Source of the DNA: Styela clava
Taxonomy: Eukaryota; Chordata; Ascidiacea; Stolidobranchia; Styelidae
Direction of reading: 5' to 3'
Assembly: GCF_964204865.1 (NCBI RefSeq)
Contig: NC_135256.1
Coordinates: forward strand, 23,526,703 to 23,590,702
Length of the DNA: 64,000 nucleotides
The translations under genes and the position numbers were made by a program. A model generated the notes under the pieces. The model saw nothing but the letters and a program-made list of their open reading frames with translations. It made no database searches and was not told the DNA's origin. Shown here one piece after another: positions 27,165-38,799 of the stretch; position 1 is the stretch's first letter, and each line of letters begins with the position of its first letter.

Positions 27165-27731
27165 TATTATACTACCTCGGGTAATATATATTGATTTTAC
27201 TTCCCCACGAATGGGGAAGCTATTCAAATCTCCCAGAATTAAAGTTTTTCGCGCCATTTTAGATTCCGATATAACTAAAATAAACACATTAACGATGTTA
27301 TATCCACAAACATCTTTTGACTTTGAGTACTTTTATTTCGGTACTTCGCCAGAAACTCTGGCCTCCCCCACGCAGGAGGGCCAAAACAGTATTTATAAAT
27401 ATAAATGAGATTTATTCTAAATAAGAAATAAATTGAACATGTAATGAAAATAACACGCCAATATAAAAGTAAATAATGCGGCTTATCTGAGTGGGCCAGC
27501 CGTCCAAAGAAATAGGAAATAAATGTCGGATGCTCGTCGAGAGGCTCGCGATCTGGCGGATATATAATTGGGGTGTAACATTTCAATCAACGTCAGCCGC
27601 GTTCAACTTGCGTAGCAAAACCACACAGAAACAACAAATCAAAAATAACGAAAAACAATCTTGCTGCGAAGGGCTGGCCAGCTCGGCAATGGGTTCTAAA
27701 GACGAAAACTACTGTATAATAGGTACCACTC

Positions 27732-28533
27732 CGTCACGCTAATAACCGAATTGCGTAAGTAATTTTTGACGATTTTGAGTTTTTTATATAATAGGTATTT
27801 ATGTAATGCTGCGCACCTGTCTGTTAACTCTGTTAATTTTATTTTAGGAATTTCGAAACCCATAAAAATGGAGATTCAGTATGACATGAGCATTTGTGCC
27901 ATTGTTTCGTCATAATGAATTATCATTGTTACCGCAGGACTATTGTGACGTCACAAAGGCAAAATAACCTCGACGACGTATTTTCGAGTTTTTGCATCTC
28001 GGATTCTAGCTTAGCGCGTATTAATATGAATTTATACTACAGTATAGGAAGGCGTGCATATTGTGATATTCACTGTCAGAGTCCAATTCACCTTGGTTGG
28101 CTTTTATATTTGGGTGCATTGCTGTTTTATTCTTTATATTTAATCTTAGTCTTATCTCGGTGGGTGTGAAGAACGTGTTATATTGATGAAATATATATTT
28201 TTGAACATAAAAAATAATGTAATTGAAACTGATTAGCTTTTTTGGGTATTAGACATTGTAGATACTGAGAATTACATCCGTTTTTAGAATGTTTAGTTTT
28301 CAGGACTGGTGCATAACATGGTAAACTTGACACATTTCTGCCTAATTCACGGAGCGTCATTATGACGTCACTTAACTGCGTCATACAAATCAATTCAAAT
28401 CCGGCTACAATCAAAAAATTGAATCATGGCAAATTATTGACTCTCAATGGCATAACAATATCATTAGGAAGTTTTTTACGTTTTTCTCAAAACTGCTAAA
28501 AATGACTTAAGCAATTCGGTTATTAGCGTGACG
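27732..28533. mobile_element. 802-bp MITE with 4-bp target duplication
   Basis: Terminal inverted repeats of about 45 bp begin CGTCACGCTAATAACCGAAT, with the complement at the right end. They stay similar through the AATTTTTGACGATTTTGAG / CTCAAAACTGCTAAAAATG inner part. ACTC flanks both sides (27728-27731 and 28534-28537). There is no transposase frame. The superfamily is uncertain. Confidence 0.8.
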
Positions 28534-29265
28534 ACTCGCCTTTCACTATTAACCAAATTAAGTGAGGAAAAGGTGTGGAGTGGTCGAAAAAAAAAAAAAA
28601 ATTAAAGACAATTGATCAAAATTATAAAAATATGATAAATCTACAAATTAAAACTTAGATAATGGAGGCGAGCGGTATAAAACTAATATATATATACTAT
28701 ATATATATGGTGGTCCATGCCCATTGCCGAGCGTGAATTAATAGAAGCGAGTGGTGGGGGAAGGGATTAATTTCAACCAGACAACTTTGGAGCCACTGGA
28801 TCAGTGGAGTTATTTCAGTGAGCAAAGGGCTCAAACTATCTCGGAAAACCGCCAGTGGGAATCAACCGGGTGATTATGACCAATCGAATTATAAAACAAT
28901 CACTCAAGCTCATAAACACATCTCATAAACACACAGGAAGTGCACACCACCACGCGGTGGGAACCCCGGATGGAGTTCCTGCCACAGTTCCGGGAGACCG
29001 CCGTAGCGACCGCTCCGGTCACACCCAAAGCACGAAGAGCTGTCTGGTTTCCAACGGCGTAACTGCCAAGATACACTGCATTTCAATCGCCGATGAATTT
29101 GATTGCTTTTTCGCGTATGGAAGCTTGTTGCTAATAAATATACATACTCCTCCGCCATCAAATTGTATCCATTTATCCGCGCAATTGTATTCATTCCGCA
29201 ATTAGATGTGTCTTCTGAAGTAAAATTAAATCGGGTATTTGCTGGACGTAATAGTATTTTGAGTA

Positions 29266-29355
29266 CTCCTGAAGTATGCGCACCAAGATGTCGCATAGCC
29301 TGGTACACAACCTGAGTTCAGTTTGTGCGCCATCTTGGTGCGCATACTTCAGAAG
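29266..29355. repeat. Palindromic hairpin element, copy 2
   Basis: Close relative of 8641-8733: arms CTCCTGAAGTATGCGCACCA and complement (one mismatch at the right tip, CAGAAG). Imperfect direct repeats GTATTTTGAG (29254) and GTATTTTAAA (29360) flank it. It sits within the old LINE. Confidence 0.7.
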
Positions 29356-29949
29356 GTCCGTATTTTAAATAACTTCAGCGATGAAAGCCATAAATAGCAT
29401 AGGTTCAAAGTTGATTTGGGAGATCGTTTGTTGCTGATTTATAGGCATATGAAATGCATGCATATTTCTTGTGGCTGAGATAAAGACTGCAGGCGAGAAA
29501 TTGACTTGTTTACAGCATTTTAAACAAGATTCGGACTCGGTATTTTTGAATTAGTATTGGTAGAAGGACTGTTTCTATTTTGCCATGACAATGGTGGAAA
29601 TTCTTCTGAACTAGGGGCTGGCGGTGATGTAACGATATTTCTTGCTTCAGAATATGCCATATTTTGTTGTGCCATAATCGACTGAATTTATGTTTCCATT
29701 TTATATTCAGTGCAACCCCATACCCTGCATTGTGATTTTTCGTGATTGGGCATTTGATGCTACTGTTGCATGCTTCATGTTCCGCAAAGTAATTCTGCAG
29801 TATTTTGCTAAATGACCGTATCGTTGGCAATTAAAACAAAAAGTTGGCAGGGAAAATATAAATTCTTGTTCGAAAGTTTAGTTATCCTATTTTAACTTAC
29901 GAGGATAAAATGTGGGTATCAAACTGCAAAAGTACAGATGACTTTTAAC

Positions 29950-30628
29950 TAGAGATGTACCGATACCACTTTTGTCGCCGATACCGATATTATGAAAATT
30001 CCGATACCGATACTATGTAATTATTACCTTAATTAAGTGTGCTGTGTGTGGCAGACGGGTTAAACAATGGTCTTTAAGCATTATTCATAGTACACATTAT
30101 TTCAGATTGAAAAAGAGATCACGAAAGATGCATTAATTGATTCAGATGCATTGTGCACTGAAGCTACTATAATCTCGGTGTCCAATTAGAAAACTCAAAG
30201 GCAGAGATATCCAATTCCAATTTAATATTAATATCGCGACCTTCGAATACCGTTTTTTTGTGTTTAAAGGAATATCGAATATAGCCCACACATTCTAGCG
30301 CCGCAGTCCTACGTTTTAATTGAAAAAGAACTCCGATTCCACTGTATGATTTAAAACTGGGCGTCTAGTTGCTATTTTTTTCTGTGTCGTGTTGATATAT
30401 TTCTTCATAATTGATATGTAATATCAAAATGTCAATTTTGCCGTTACTACCCGCGGGGGTGGGGACATGTATGGCTCATATATAGTTCACGATTTCTCCA
30501 GGCAAAAAATGAATTAAAAAGTAGTATTTTAACTTATCTTTTAAAACATTTTGGATCATATCAAAAAGGTAGATAACCGATAGATGACCGATACCGAGAA
30601 AATGGCCGATATTACCGATACATCTCTA
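29950..30628. mobile_element. hAT-type MITE with perfect 8-bp target duplication
   Basis: The ends are TAGAGATGTACCGATACC and, inverted, TACCGATACATCTCTA. Subterminal CCGATACCGATA repeats occur at both sides. CTTTTAAC is duplicated at 29942-29949 and 30629-30636. At 679 bp it has no transposase frame. Confidence 0.92.
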
Positions 30629-30636
30629 CTTTTAAC

Positions 30637-31208
30637 CAGTCTATTATTGGTTTTCATCTGTAAGCGCTTGACATAAACAACGTGTTGTCCAGACAGTGAT
30701 CATCACAGACGTCACTTATTACCCCACGAACCAGGTTGATTTTCTGAAAAAGCTCTGTTTCGACTGGAATTTTTATTTTGCTGTCTCCTAAATCTTCACA
30801 TCCTAAAATAAATGAATCTTCACTTGCTTTTCATTTGCGCATTCAATTTTTAGATTTCCGGTATTCAATACTTCAATTTCTACAAAGAAACCAATTTTTC
30901 CTAAATATTTCTATGAATAACATTTGAATTAAAAGAACAAAGTGGTTTTTCAATACCTCACAAATTTATTAATTTCAACGGAAACTTTTCCTGATGTCAT
31001 ATAATTTAGTTTTTTTTTACATGAAATCTCTTTAGCCTTTCTCTTTGAAGAAATGTCAACCCCTTGCATTGCTTCCAAACTATTAGCTTCGTCGCAATCA
31101 ATGTTGGGCGGCTGAGATAATGGCACCTATTCTCTATTGAGACAACTCTGTTGATTGGAATTATTCTGCTCAGCAATTACAAGATTTTTAATAGACAGGT
31201 TGACGTCG
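30637..31208. other. Spacer between two DNA transposons
   Basis: AT-rich DNA with no recognised gene or repeat. Confidence 0.4.
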
Positions 31209-31215
31209 GTTACAC

Positions 31216-34200
31216 CAATGACATTAAACAACATGATGCGCAACTCCGGCATTTTTGTCCGAAGATCGTATTCGATAGCACGCTCCAATGCACATACTTG
31301 ACGAGACGAAAACGAGCGGATGTGTGCTGCTTTCAAGGCGTAGCACGAATGGTGTTCGTGCCTGCTTTGACAGTTGTTGTCGATTTTAATGATATTTTTG
31401 AAAGTTGGGGTAAAAAGAAATCGGTAAAAGGTAAGGTGAATACTATTGTTGTATATCACACCCGGGCATCGCACTGTTAAGTACATGTGGGAAAGCCAGC
31501 CTTTGTCAAATACTACGAAGTTATTAATTCAGTACGGTACGTAGTTGCCCATTTGCCGAAATTACATATTTACTTACCCCTTATGGTTTCAAATAGTTCA
31601 TGCACCTCTAGTTAGATTTTTTTAATCAGTGAGGATATATACTCATTGTTGATTGCTGCTCATTGTAACATACTATTACGTATTCACTTTTATTTGCGTA
31701 TTGAATCAAAGTGTTAACAAGTTCACCTAACATTTCACTCATACCGGTCTATATTGTATAGTCTGATTTCTCAAGTATTTGGAGCCACGAATGCTTGTAA
31801 TTTTCCGACTAAACCCTTTTATTAGTTGGTTTATATACCAAATTCAGTAAAATATTTTTTAAATAAAACATGAGATATTGGATTTATTAGCTTTTCCATT
31901 CTGAATCATATAGACTGCTTTATTTATTCTTAACGAAAATTAATAAATCTCCTCTCTTTCTTCAGATGTGAAAGTTGTGGACAAACCTGTCTAAGCATTG
32001 TGAGACTCTTGCAGCACAAGAGGCAATAGCAGAAATAGTAAGTATATCAATCAAGAAATTAAGCCGACATAAAGCAAAACTTTCAACTATTCGTCTAATC
32101 TCAATTTCCTATTATTTATTCACAGGACAACTATAGCAGACGGGGAGATATCAGAAGTCTGGCGACATATCAGTGACAGTGTGATTCCAAGAAATATAAT
32201 GCAATTGAAAATAGAAAATTGCAATAGAAAAACAACCTATGGAGGCATGCAAAGACATTTGACCCTCCGGTAGAGTTGTGTATGGCCCCCACATCCTGCA
32301 GGGCTTGAGGAAAATAACTAAAAATTCCAAAGCGTAAGATTGCATAAGCGGTCTTATTTGTAAAAAGGCACACTGCACCTGTGTTATATTTGGTTCATCA
32401 ACTTTTGGTAGTACTATAGAAGAAATTCCGGAAGGGGTATAATCATCATTCATGATAAAATACTATCATATATTTTTTGAACAACTTCAATCTAGACCAG
32501 GGATCTCAAACTCGCGGCCCCAGAGAACTTCCAGTGCGGCCCTCGAACGCTTAACAATAATTGTAATAGTATTTTTGAAGTTTTTTTTTTATCTAAATGT
32601 AATAGATTTTTCAAACCTTCTAAAGTGAAATTGATTATTCACACAGAAAACAATTTACTGAAAGTAGTTTTGGAATATTAATTTTTTTGTCCACATTTTG
32701 ACCCAATTAAGAATACACATCAAGCTAGCAAAAGATTACTTGAATAAAACACTTGAGTAATTAAATTAAACGCAAAGTACATGAAGAAGGTGGCATTTTC
32801 GAAGAAAATGGCGGTTGTAACATTTCTGCTCTTCACAAAATTCTGAAGCACATTGTTTAATTTGTCATATTTCCGTCAATACAATCAAAAAACACAATAA
32901 GCTCAGCAGTCAATATGACAAATTCGAAGACCAACTTCGAACAGAAAATTTCCATGTGTTTGTATATTAATATAATTATACAACGACTTAGTTACTAAAA
33001 ATCAATATTAATAATAATTCAAGCAATCCTATGCCACGCAATGTAGTGCGAAATGTCTTGTCGAAAAAATCTGTCATTTGTTTTTTTACTGATCTATACA
33101 TGAAATGATAAGAGTAACTTTTTTGCATTACTGGAATTAATTAAACATTCGTAAAGATCCAGATAAACCCATGATCATGTGGCCTCGTTAGTTAGAGTTG
33201 GTACTATAAAATCATTTCAGACTGGCCTTAGTATGCTGGTGACACAAAAAAGATGCCAAACGCCAGGACAAATGTAATTATTAAAACATTGAGTTTATAC
33301 TGTAGTATTTTTGTTAATTTTAGGTTCATAAATTTAGATTAAGTTATTTTTAGTGTGTGTATTATTCTTTCCTTATTCAAAGCTTGTTCAAAAATGATTT
33401 TGATGGTTGTACATAGAATTTTACGATTTTTTATAATAAATACTGTAACTTGCAAATGTTGCAATAATAGTGGAATGCAAATCTTAATATGTAATTGCAT
33501 TTGAAATTGAAGAAAATAATAAAACTTAATCCAACTGTTTAGCTGCATCACAATATATGTCACAAACTAAAACTATCTTAAAAATATCTTTTAAGTATAC
33601 ATTATCAAAAACTGTTTGCGGCTCTTTTTACAATTTTCAAAATGCAATGCGGCTCTCGAAAACCCATGAGTTTGACACCACTGATCCATTCTAGACGATT
33701 CAAGCATTGCTTTGGGAAATTATATCACTTCAATTAAATTGAAATAATCTCGCTATATTAAATACGAAATCGTTGCTATCATAAAGGTGAACCAATTCAG
33801 CCACTCGAAATATATTGGCCTTCACAAAGTAATGGAGGCAAAATTGATAGTTCATGAGCTATGAACATTTGTTCTTTTCTTTGTCTTGAACTTTCCATAC
33901 TCCACAGCCCCTATTATTTTTTTTTAATTTTAATTACCATGTGATGGTCATACATATCTTTAACTTGTATTTTCTGTCATGATGTATTATCTCAATTTGC
34001 CAAACTATTAATTAATGTGCATATTTTGCTTCCAGATGACATAAATGTATTGTCATGTTTATTACCTCAGCTTGGAGTGTTGACAAGAAAAAGGTGCCAG
34101 TAAATTAGGTAAAAAAATTTTCAACTCATTGTTATAATCAGAATTCACAATCAATAGGAATTATAAACAGCCAACAATCAGTGAGAATTATATGCGAAAT

Positions 34201-34963
34201 CCCTCAGAATAAATTTGTCTAAAATCGGAGGAAGGCAAAAAATATAGGTAGTTTCATCCACACAAGCATTTCAAGAAGACTTGCTCGAGCCAAACTAAAT
34301 GAGCATCGTCAGGTGATCGGTAAGGCTGCAAGTTGAATTCAGCCCTGCAACCTCCTGCATAGAAGATAATATTAATTAGTGGGCTATGAGCTAAATTTAA
34401 ACAAACCTATCTACGATGCATTATGTACCAGCAATGTTACCTACGATTAACTGAATATGTAATATGTCTAATAAATTCACCTACAAAAGCAAGTTCGATA
34501 GGTGCAAACTTTGTGTTATGGAATTGTATCGCAGCACAGTTTTGTATGACACCCTCTTTAAATGAAATTTCAATGATTAAGCGCAAACATTAAAATTACT
34601 AACTTTGAACTTTGTCATTATCTGCAAAATGTTCCACACAAATCTTTCCGCTATCTCGTTTGTAATCTTCTCTGATAAAAAAAACGTCTATGATGTCCAG
34701 AATTGCTCTTTACAGCTTGCCTGTTATTCCAGCTTTCCAAGTAAGCAAAACTTCTTAGATATAGAGATTATTTTGTTTCGCTACAGGCGCAAAAAGGCAG
34801 GTACTACATGTAAAAAAGACGCCGAGTAGCAAATGCGAGCGGAAAACGGACGCGAAAGGCGACGAGAAATATGTGCATTGGAGCGTATCATGAAATACAA
34901 TGTTTTGCCTGTAGTCTTATGGAGTGACGTCAGAGTTGCCTATCATGTTGTTTAATGTCATTG
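31216..34963 (-). mobile_element. P-element-like (THAP) DNA transposon, copy 1
   Basis: Ends are perfect inverted CAATGACATTAAACAACATG. A subterminal CGCTCCAATGCACATA is repeated in inverted orientation about 80 bp inside each end. The 7-bp target duplication GTTACAC is at 31209-31215 and 34964-34970. The minus strand near the right end (about 34600-34760) encodes a THAP-domain relic (REDYKRDSGKICVEHFADND), which fits the P superfamily. The rest of the transposase is unrecognisable. It contains a nested hAT at 32498-33683. A second copy in opposite orientation is at 46648-50692. The 3.7-kb size is partly due to the nested insertion. Confidence 0.85.
32498..33683. mobile_element. hAT-type element nested in P-element copy 1
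   Basis: The ends are CAGGGATCTCAAACTCGCGG and, inverted, CAGTGGTGTCAAACTCATGG. Subterminal GCGGCCCTCGAACG at the left and GCGGCTCTCGAAAA at the right are typical of hAT-Charlie ends. The flanking 8-mers ATCTAGAC and ATCCATTC are poorly matched, consistent with an old insertion. The same element in the same place is in P copy 2. Confidence 0.82.
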
Positions 34964-35094
34964 GTTACACCAATGGTTCTCAAAGTTTTGGGGCCGTCGA
35001 TATACCGTCGCGATATCGCCCATTTTGAGAATCACTGTGCTTGACTTCCTGATGGAACTTTGAATAAATACTTGTCGAGGACAACCCGATGATA

Positions 35095-37375
35095 CGATCA
35101 TGAAAGTGTGAGACAAACAGAACAAATTTAAGAAAATTTGGAAAAGTGTGAGATAAGCAAGATATGTTTGAAACATGCGGTAAAAGTGTGGGACAAATAA
35201 TACAAAAGTGAAAAAACAGGTGGCACAAGAGTCCTAGGCTTGCACGTAATTGACAAAAATCAATTCCGTAATTACGGCCAAATCGATTACGTAATGACCC
35301 CGTTATTGCGATATTTTTTTCACACATTTAAACCTATCATAACAACTAATTTAATCCACTTCTATTCCGAATGGGACATCGAAGTTTGGTTTTCATATTC
35401 CCGGCAGTACTACACGCCGGCGACAGATGTTAAAGACAAATATCAAGGAGTGAATTCAAAATAATTTTATTCTGATTTTTATCTTTTATATTAGCTTTGA
35501 TTTTTTTTTTATTCACTTTATCACCAAATTTTATGCGATCAATTTTATCATTACCAACACTGGTAATATATTTAAGAAACGATAGTTTCACTTTTTTACA
35601 ATATCCGACTTTACTACTTAGTTAGCATTTTATAAGAATTATTGATGCCGACTTATTGACGATATTCCGAATTCCATGCTTCATTTTACATTAAATCATT
35701 TCGCGGCCTAAAAGTTATAACATTATTTGCGATAAATTTAGATCAAATATTAATTATTCGCGCATTATTTAAAATACTGTACTTATATGACATGCCTTCT
35801 CCGAAAATACAAAGTTATATCGCAAAACAATGCATTTTGTAACATTTATTTTGCACTCATGAAAAGATTAATAAGTCGACAATCCTATTTGCCAAGATTG
35901 ACACAAGTTTGGTCAAGTGCCGGTGGTATTCGAGTCGACGATAAATCAAAATAAGTTGCCGCATTTGGTAAAGACAGGTGATCATATTTGGCCGACATAT
36001 TGCGAGGCATTGTGAAAAACATATTGAGCAATGCCAAGTCCGGACAGATATATAACGATAAAATCGGTAACAGAACATCAAGATTTTGTAATAGAAAATG
36101 GATCTCGCGCAGAATAAACACGTGAAATCCCGCCGTATTGTTGTTTCTCTGCCGTCTCAATCGCTTCACCGATACCGAAAAGACTTAAGTTGCGTTGGTT
36201 CATTACGCAATTTCTCTTCCGTCTTTATATTGCTGTTTGATGAGCGCGAAATTAATTATCACGGCATTTACAAATAGACCATGTTTTATAAGTTGATCTC
36301 TTACATTCTTTAGTCATTTCACCCGAAGAAGTTGAAACCAGGTGTGTTGACGTCCATCGGTCTCAATACAATTCTATTCCTTATCTACGGTTAATTGGCC
36401 ATCCTAGATAAGTTGATAATAGGTTAGTAAATGACGCGTTATGCCTTCCCCATCTGCCTAACAAGAGAGAGAAAAACGGCTGCGAATACCGGAACTCTAA
36501 CTTCTTTTACTTAAACTTTAATTTTTTACAATCGACGGAATTGACTGCTCTGAAGAGAGCTCGTTTCAATCGCGAAAGCGCTCGACCAATAATTACGACT
36601 TTACGTAATTCGTAACTTCGCTTCCGTAACTCGAAATAATTCCGTAAATTACGTGCAAGCCTACACAAGACTATTAGAACAAACAAGTGTGAAAAGAGCA
36701 AGACACGTGTAGGCAAAACAGGACATGTTGCAGCAAATGTCAGGACGGTCAAGTTTGACTAGTGTGAGTCAAGCATGGCAAGAGGAGCAGGAGAAATGTG
36801 GAATTAGCAGGACAAGTGTGATACGCGAAATATAAGTTTAATTCAATCATGACAAGTGTGGCAAAAGCAGAACAACTGTGATAAAAGCAGGACAAGTAGA
36901 AAACAATAATGATATTGGGGTGTCCCAAGTATTTATCGTTTGGAGTATTCTAGACAAGTGTGAGACACGCAGGACAAGTATGGAACAATCGAAGCAAATT
37001 CGATTCATTCAGGGCATGTGTGGAAAAAGCAGGACAAGTTTGAGATAAGCAGGACAAGTGTTGGACAATAAATACAAGTTTGGAAAAAGCACGACAAATC
37101 TGGGGAAAGCATGAAAAGTGTGAGACAAGAAAAACGGGTTTGGTGAAAGCTAGACAAATGTGGGAAAAGTAGAGCAAGAGTTCGACAAGCAAGACAACTT
37201 CTATCCAATCAGGACGTGTATAGAACAAGCAGGAAAATTGTAGCAAAAGCAGTAGGCTACAAGCGTGGTATAAGCGTAAATAGATACTACTACAAGAATA
37301 TGTGCGACAGCAGAGTGAGTGTGGGACAAGAAAGACAAGTGTTATTCAATCAGGGTGACTCAGAACATTTGATTG
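35095..37375. repeat. Degenerate 20-bp-period minisatellite, split by an insertion
   Basis: From about 37030 to 37250, successive 20-nt units can be laid under each other (ACAAGTTTGAGATAAGCAGG, ACAAGTGTTGGACAATAAAT, ACAAGTTTGGAAAAAGCACG and so on). Units continue more loosely from 36664 to 37375 and also in 35095-35234. The consensus is near ACAAGTGTGGGAAAAGCAGG. The two blocks are separated by the element at 35235-36663. Antisense frames through it (for example 36950-37246) show a 20-residue periodicity caused by the repeat and are not credible genes. Confidence 0.8.
35235..36663. mobile_element. 1.4-kb hAT-like non-autonomous element inside the minisatellite
   Basis: Exact 17-bp inverted ends TAGGCTTGCACGTAATT. 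Subterminal regions are rich in TTACGTAATTACG-type motifs. The flanks CACAAGAG (35224) and CACAAGAC (36664) look like an 8-bp target duplication, with three extra bases (TCC) at the left. No transposase is recognised. Confidence 0.75.
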
Positions 37376-37517
37376 AAACAGTAATCATCAGGCAAATATG
37401 TTTTGAAACAATCGCTCTTCAAATATGTAAACGACTAAACGTAGGCTACATAGCGCATGCGCCAGTTAGCAAAAATAGAATTGAATAAGGACTCGGTTAA
37501 AATAACATAATATATAT

Positions 37518-37700
37518 ATACCCAGGTGACCGTACATTTGAACCCATGTGTATATCCACGGGTTCAATCTATATGCGGGTGCTAAAACACATGGGTTAGG
37601 GTTAGTATGAGTTCAACTATCCGAAAAACAAAAAAAATTCCATAGGTGCAATAGCATACAGGTGCAATTGTCATGGGTTCAAATGTAATGGAACCATATA
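37518..37700. repeat. Short inverted-repeat element
   Basis: ACATTTGAACCCATG near the left end is inverted at the right as CATGGGTTCAAATGT, with ACCGTACATTTG outside. Internal GGTGCAATAGCATACAGGTG is a partial direct repeat. It contains a chance GGGTTAGGGTTAG. It is likely a small MITE, but I see no target duplication. Confidence 0.5.
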
Positions 37701-37796
37701 CCCAATCGAATCCAAGGAGATCCAAATCTCGGCCCATCCCAAAAACAAATTACCGTTAACTTTTATGGCACATCTCTTTATGGTTTTAGATGAGTT

Positions 37797-38118
37797 AAGA
37801 TAGGATTTACATATTTATCCCGGGGCTTATACACGGCTTATCCATATGGCGAACCACGGCCTCTCGTCCGGTTACCATTCCAAGTCTGGTATGGGATTAG
37901 TTATATTGTTTGTTTTTCGGAAGCATGGACTTGGTGGTGGAGGAAGCCGTAACCGACCAGCGGTTACGTGAACCCCCCAACGACGGCGGGGAGTCCAGCA
38001 ATCCTCTCGCACATAACCATCCCTGCATGTGATTCGAACCTGCGAACCCACGCAGAGTAATTAGAGGTGCGGTGGCGAGCGTATTCCTAACGCTTAGCCC
38101 GTTGAGCCACACCGCCGC
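37797..38118 (-). repeat. tRNA-derived SINE (family A), near full length
   Basis: Reverse-strand copy of the 18.7-kb SINE. The A box (complement of CCCGTTGAGCCA, about 38098-38109) and B box (complement of GATTCGAACC, 38031-38040) are intact. The body and the GGATAAATATGTAAATCCTA tail are near identical. Confidence 0.8.
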
Positions 38119-38129
38119 GCCGTGCGGTG

Positions 38130-38485
38130 GCGCATTGTTTGTAGTTAGCCGCGCCGGTTGCCCGAGCTTTCAGAAATTATTGCGGATGCACAGGAAGGCA
38201 TGTGGATATACCGTAGAAGGCCAATATCACCGATAACGCTATTGTTCTTGAAGACGAGTAAATTGGGTCCATGTTCACAACTCGCCGCTGCATTCCGTGT
38301 CAATCATCGTTAGTTCATTAACTATTAACACTGTAACAGGTAATACGAATTGTGGTAGAGTTTATCTCCCCACACGAACCTCTATGCAGGATAACCACAG
38401 GTGCGGTTGCAAGTGCAGAAGTGTATTCCTAACGTCTCAACGTATAGCAGGTTGCGCCAAATCGACCAGCCTGTTTGACTGACAA
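38130..38485 (-). repeat. SINE-like repeat (family B), second copy
   Basis: Reverse complement of the 19.3-kb family B repeat. It shares CAATATTACCGATAACGC-type, CTTGAAGACGAGTAAATTGG and GTTCACAACTCGCCGCTGCA blocks and the GACCAGCCTGTTTGAC end. It is adjacent to, and in the same orientation as, a full SINE-A. Confidence 0.6.
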
Positions 38486-38506
38486 TAAGTTTGGAAAGGA
38501 ATTTCC

Positions 38507-38540
38507 GAACAATGAGCATATGTATATATGCTCATTGTTC
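38507..38540. repeat. 34-bp near-perfect palindrome
   Basis: 15-bp arms GAACAATGAGCATAT and complement around a 4-nt spacer GTAT. Related half-sites (TATATATGCTCATTG) occur near 60350, and a similar ATGAGCATATGCTTAT near 59290. Confidence 0.7.
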
Positions 38541-38799
38541 CGAAATATCATTTCGATTGGCATTCTGAGTGAGTGATATCGAAAAAGTGCGAATCAATTA
38601 TAATCGGGCACGCATATTGTAGTATTTCATAGCGATAATACTTTTATTAAATTGTAAGTTTAGGCCCAACGACGTGTTACGTTGAAATAATTAAATCAGA
38701 CTCGCACCATTTATCAGACTCCTGTCATCACGATAGGGAAATCCCCAACAGACGATACAAATGAAATAAATGATTCGTAGGCGAGGGTGCTTATAAACG

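Larger units (their letters stand above)
26034..29870 (-). pseudogene. Old LINE copy split by inserted DNA elements
   Basis: Retroelement domains appear in the correct minus-strand order. A gag-type zinc knuckle CFNCQRYGHLAKYC lies at about 29780-29855. The first half of an endonuclease is at about 29020-29200 (GGGVCIFISNKLPYAKK). The endonuclease core LILGDLN is near 27180-27250. The late endonuclease region is near 26560-26670 (EHPTRLNTAVN and DLFVASPDIA). A linker reads PWWTKDCTKAIRLRK (26.3 kb), followed by LWKMVQGFLNSSRNYNIPRL with SDYDKANLL (26034-26240). The reverse transcriptase itself is missing. Frames are broken repeatedly. The gaps contain separate elements at 26674-27164, 27732-28533 and 29266-29355. 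The LILGDLN motif and the late endonuclease lie on the two sides of the first insertion. The GC-rich part near 28950-29020 is not LINE-like to my eye. Confidence 0.65.

Noticed and set aside
28910-29308. 132-codon minus-strand frame as a gene
   Set aside because: The recognisable protein similarity (endonuclease GGGVCIFISNKL) is in a different frame of the same strand. This one is a shadow within a LINE relic and a palindromic element.
31127-31486. A 119-codon frame that matches another at 50422-50736, looking like a conserved gene pair
   Set aside because: Both lie across the terminal regions of the two P-element copies. The similarity is transposon-end DNA, and the frames read out into different flanks.
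36950-37246. Minus-strand 98-codon frame rich in Cys, Phe and Leu with a repeating pattern
   Set aside because: The periodicity is 20 residues, i.e. three 20-bp minisatellite units. A tandem repeat simply happens to be open in this frame.
36664-37375. CRISPR-like array of short repeats
   Set aside because: Repeats are contiguous and degenerate, without unique spacers, in a eukaryotic genome; it is a minisatellite.
37590-37606. GGGTTAGGGTTAG, telomere-like
   Set aside because: Only two units inside a small dispersed element; not a telomere or a convincing interstitial array.
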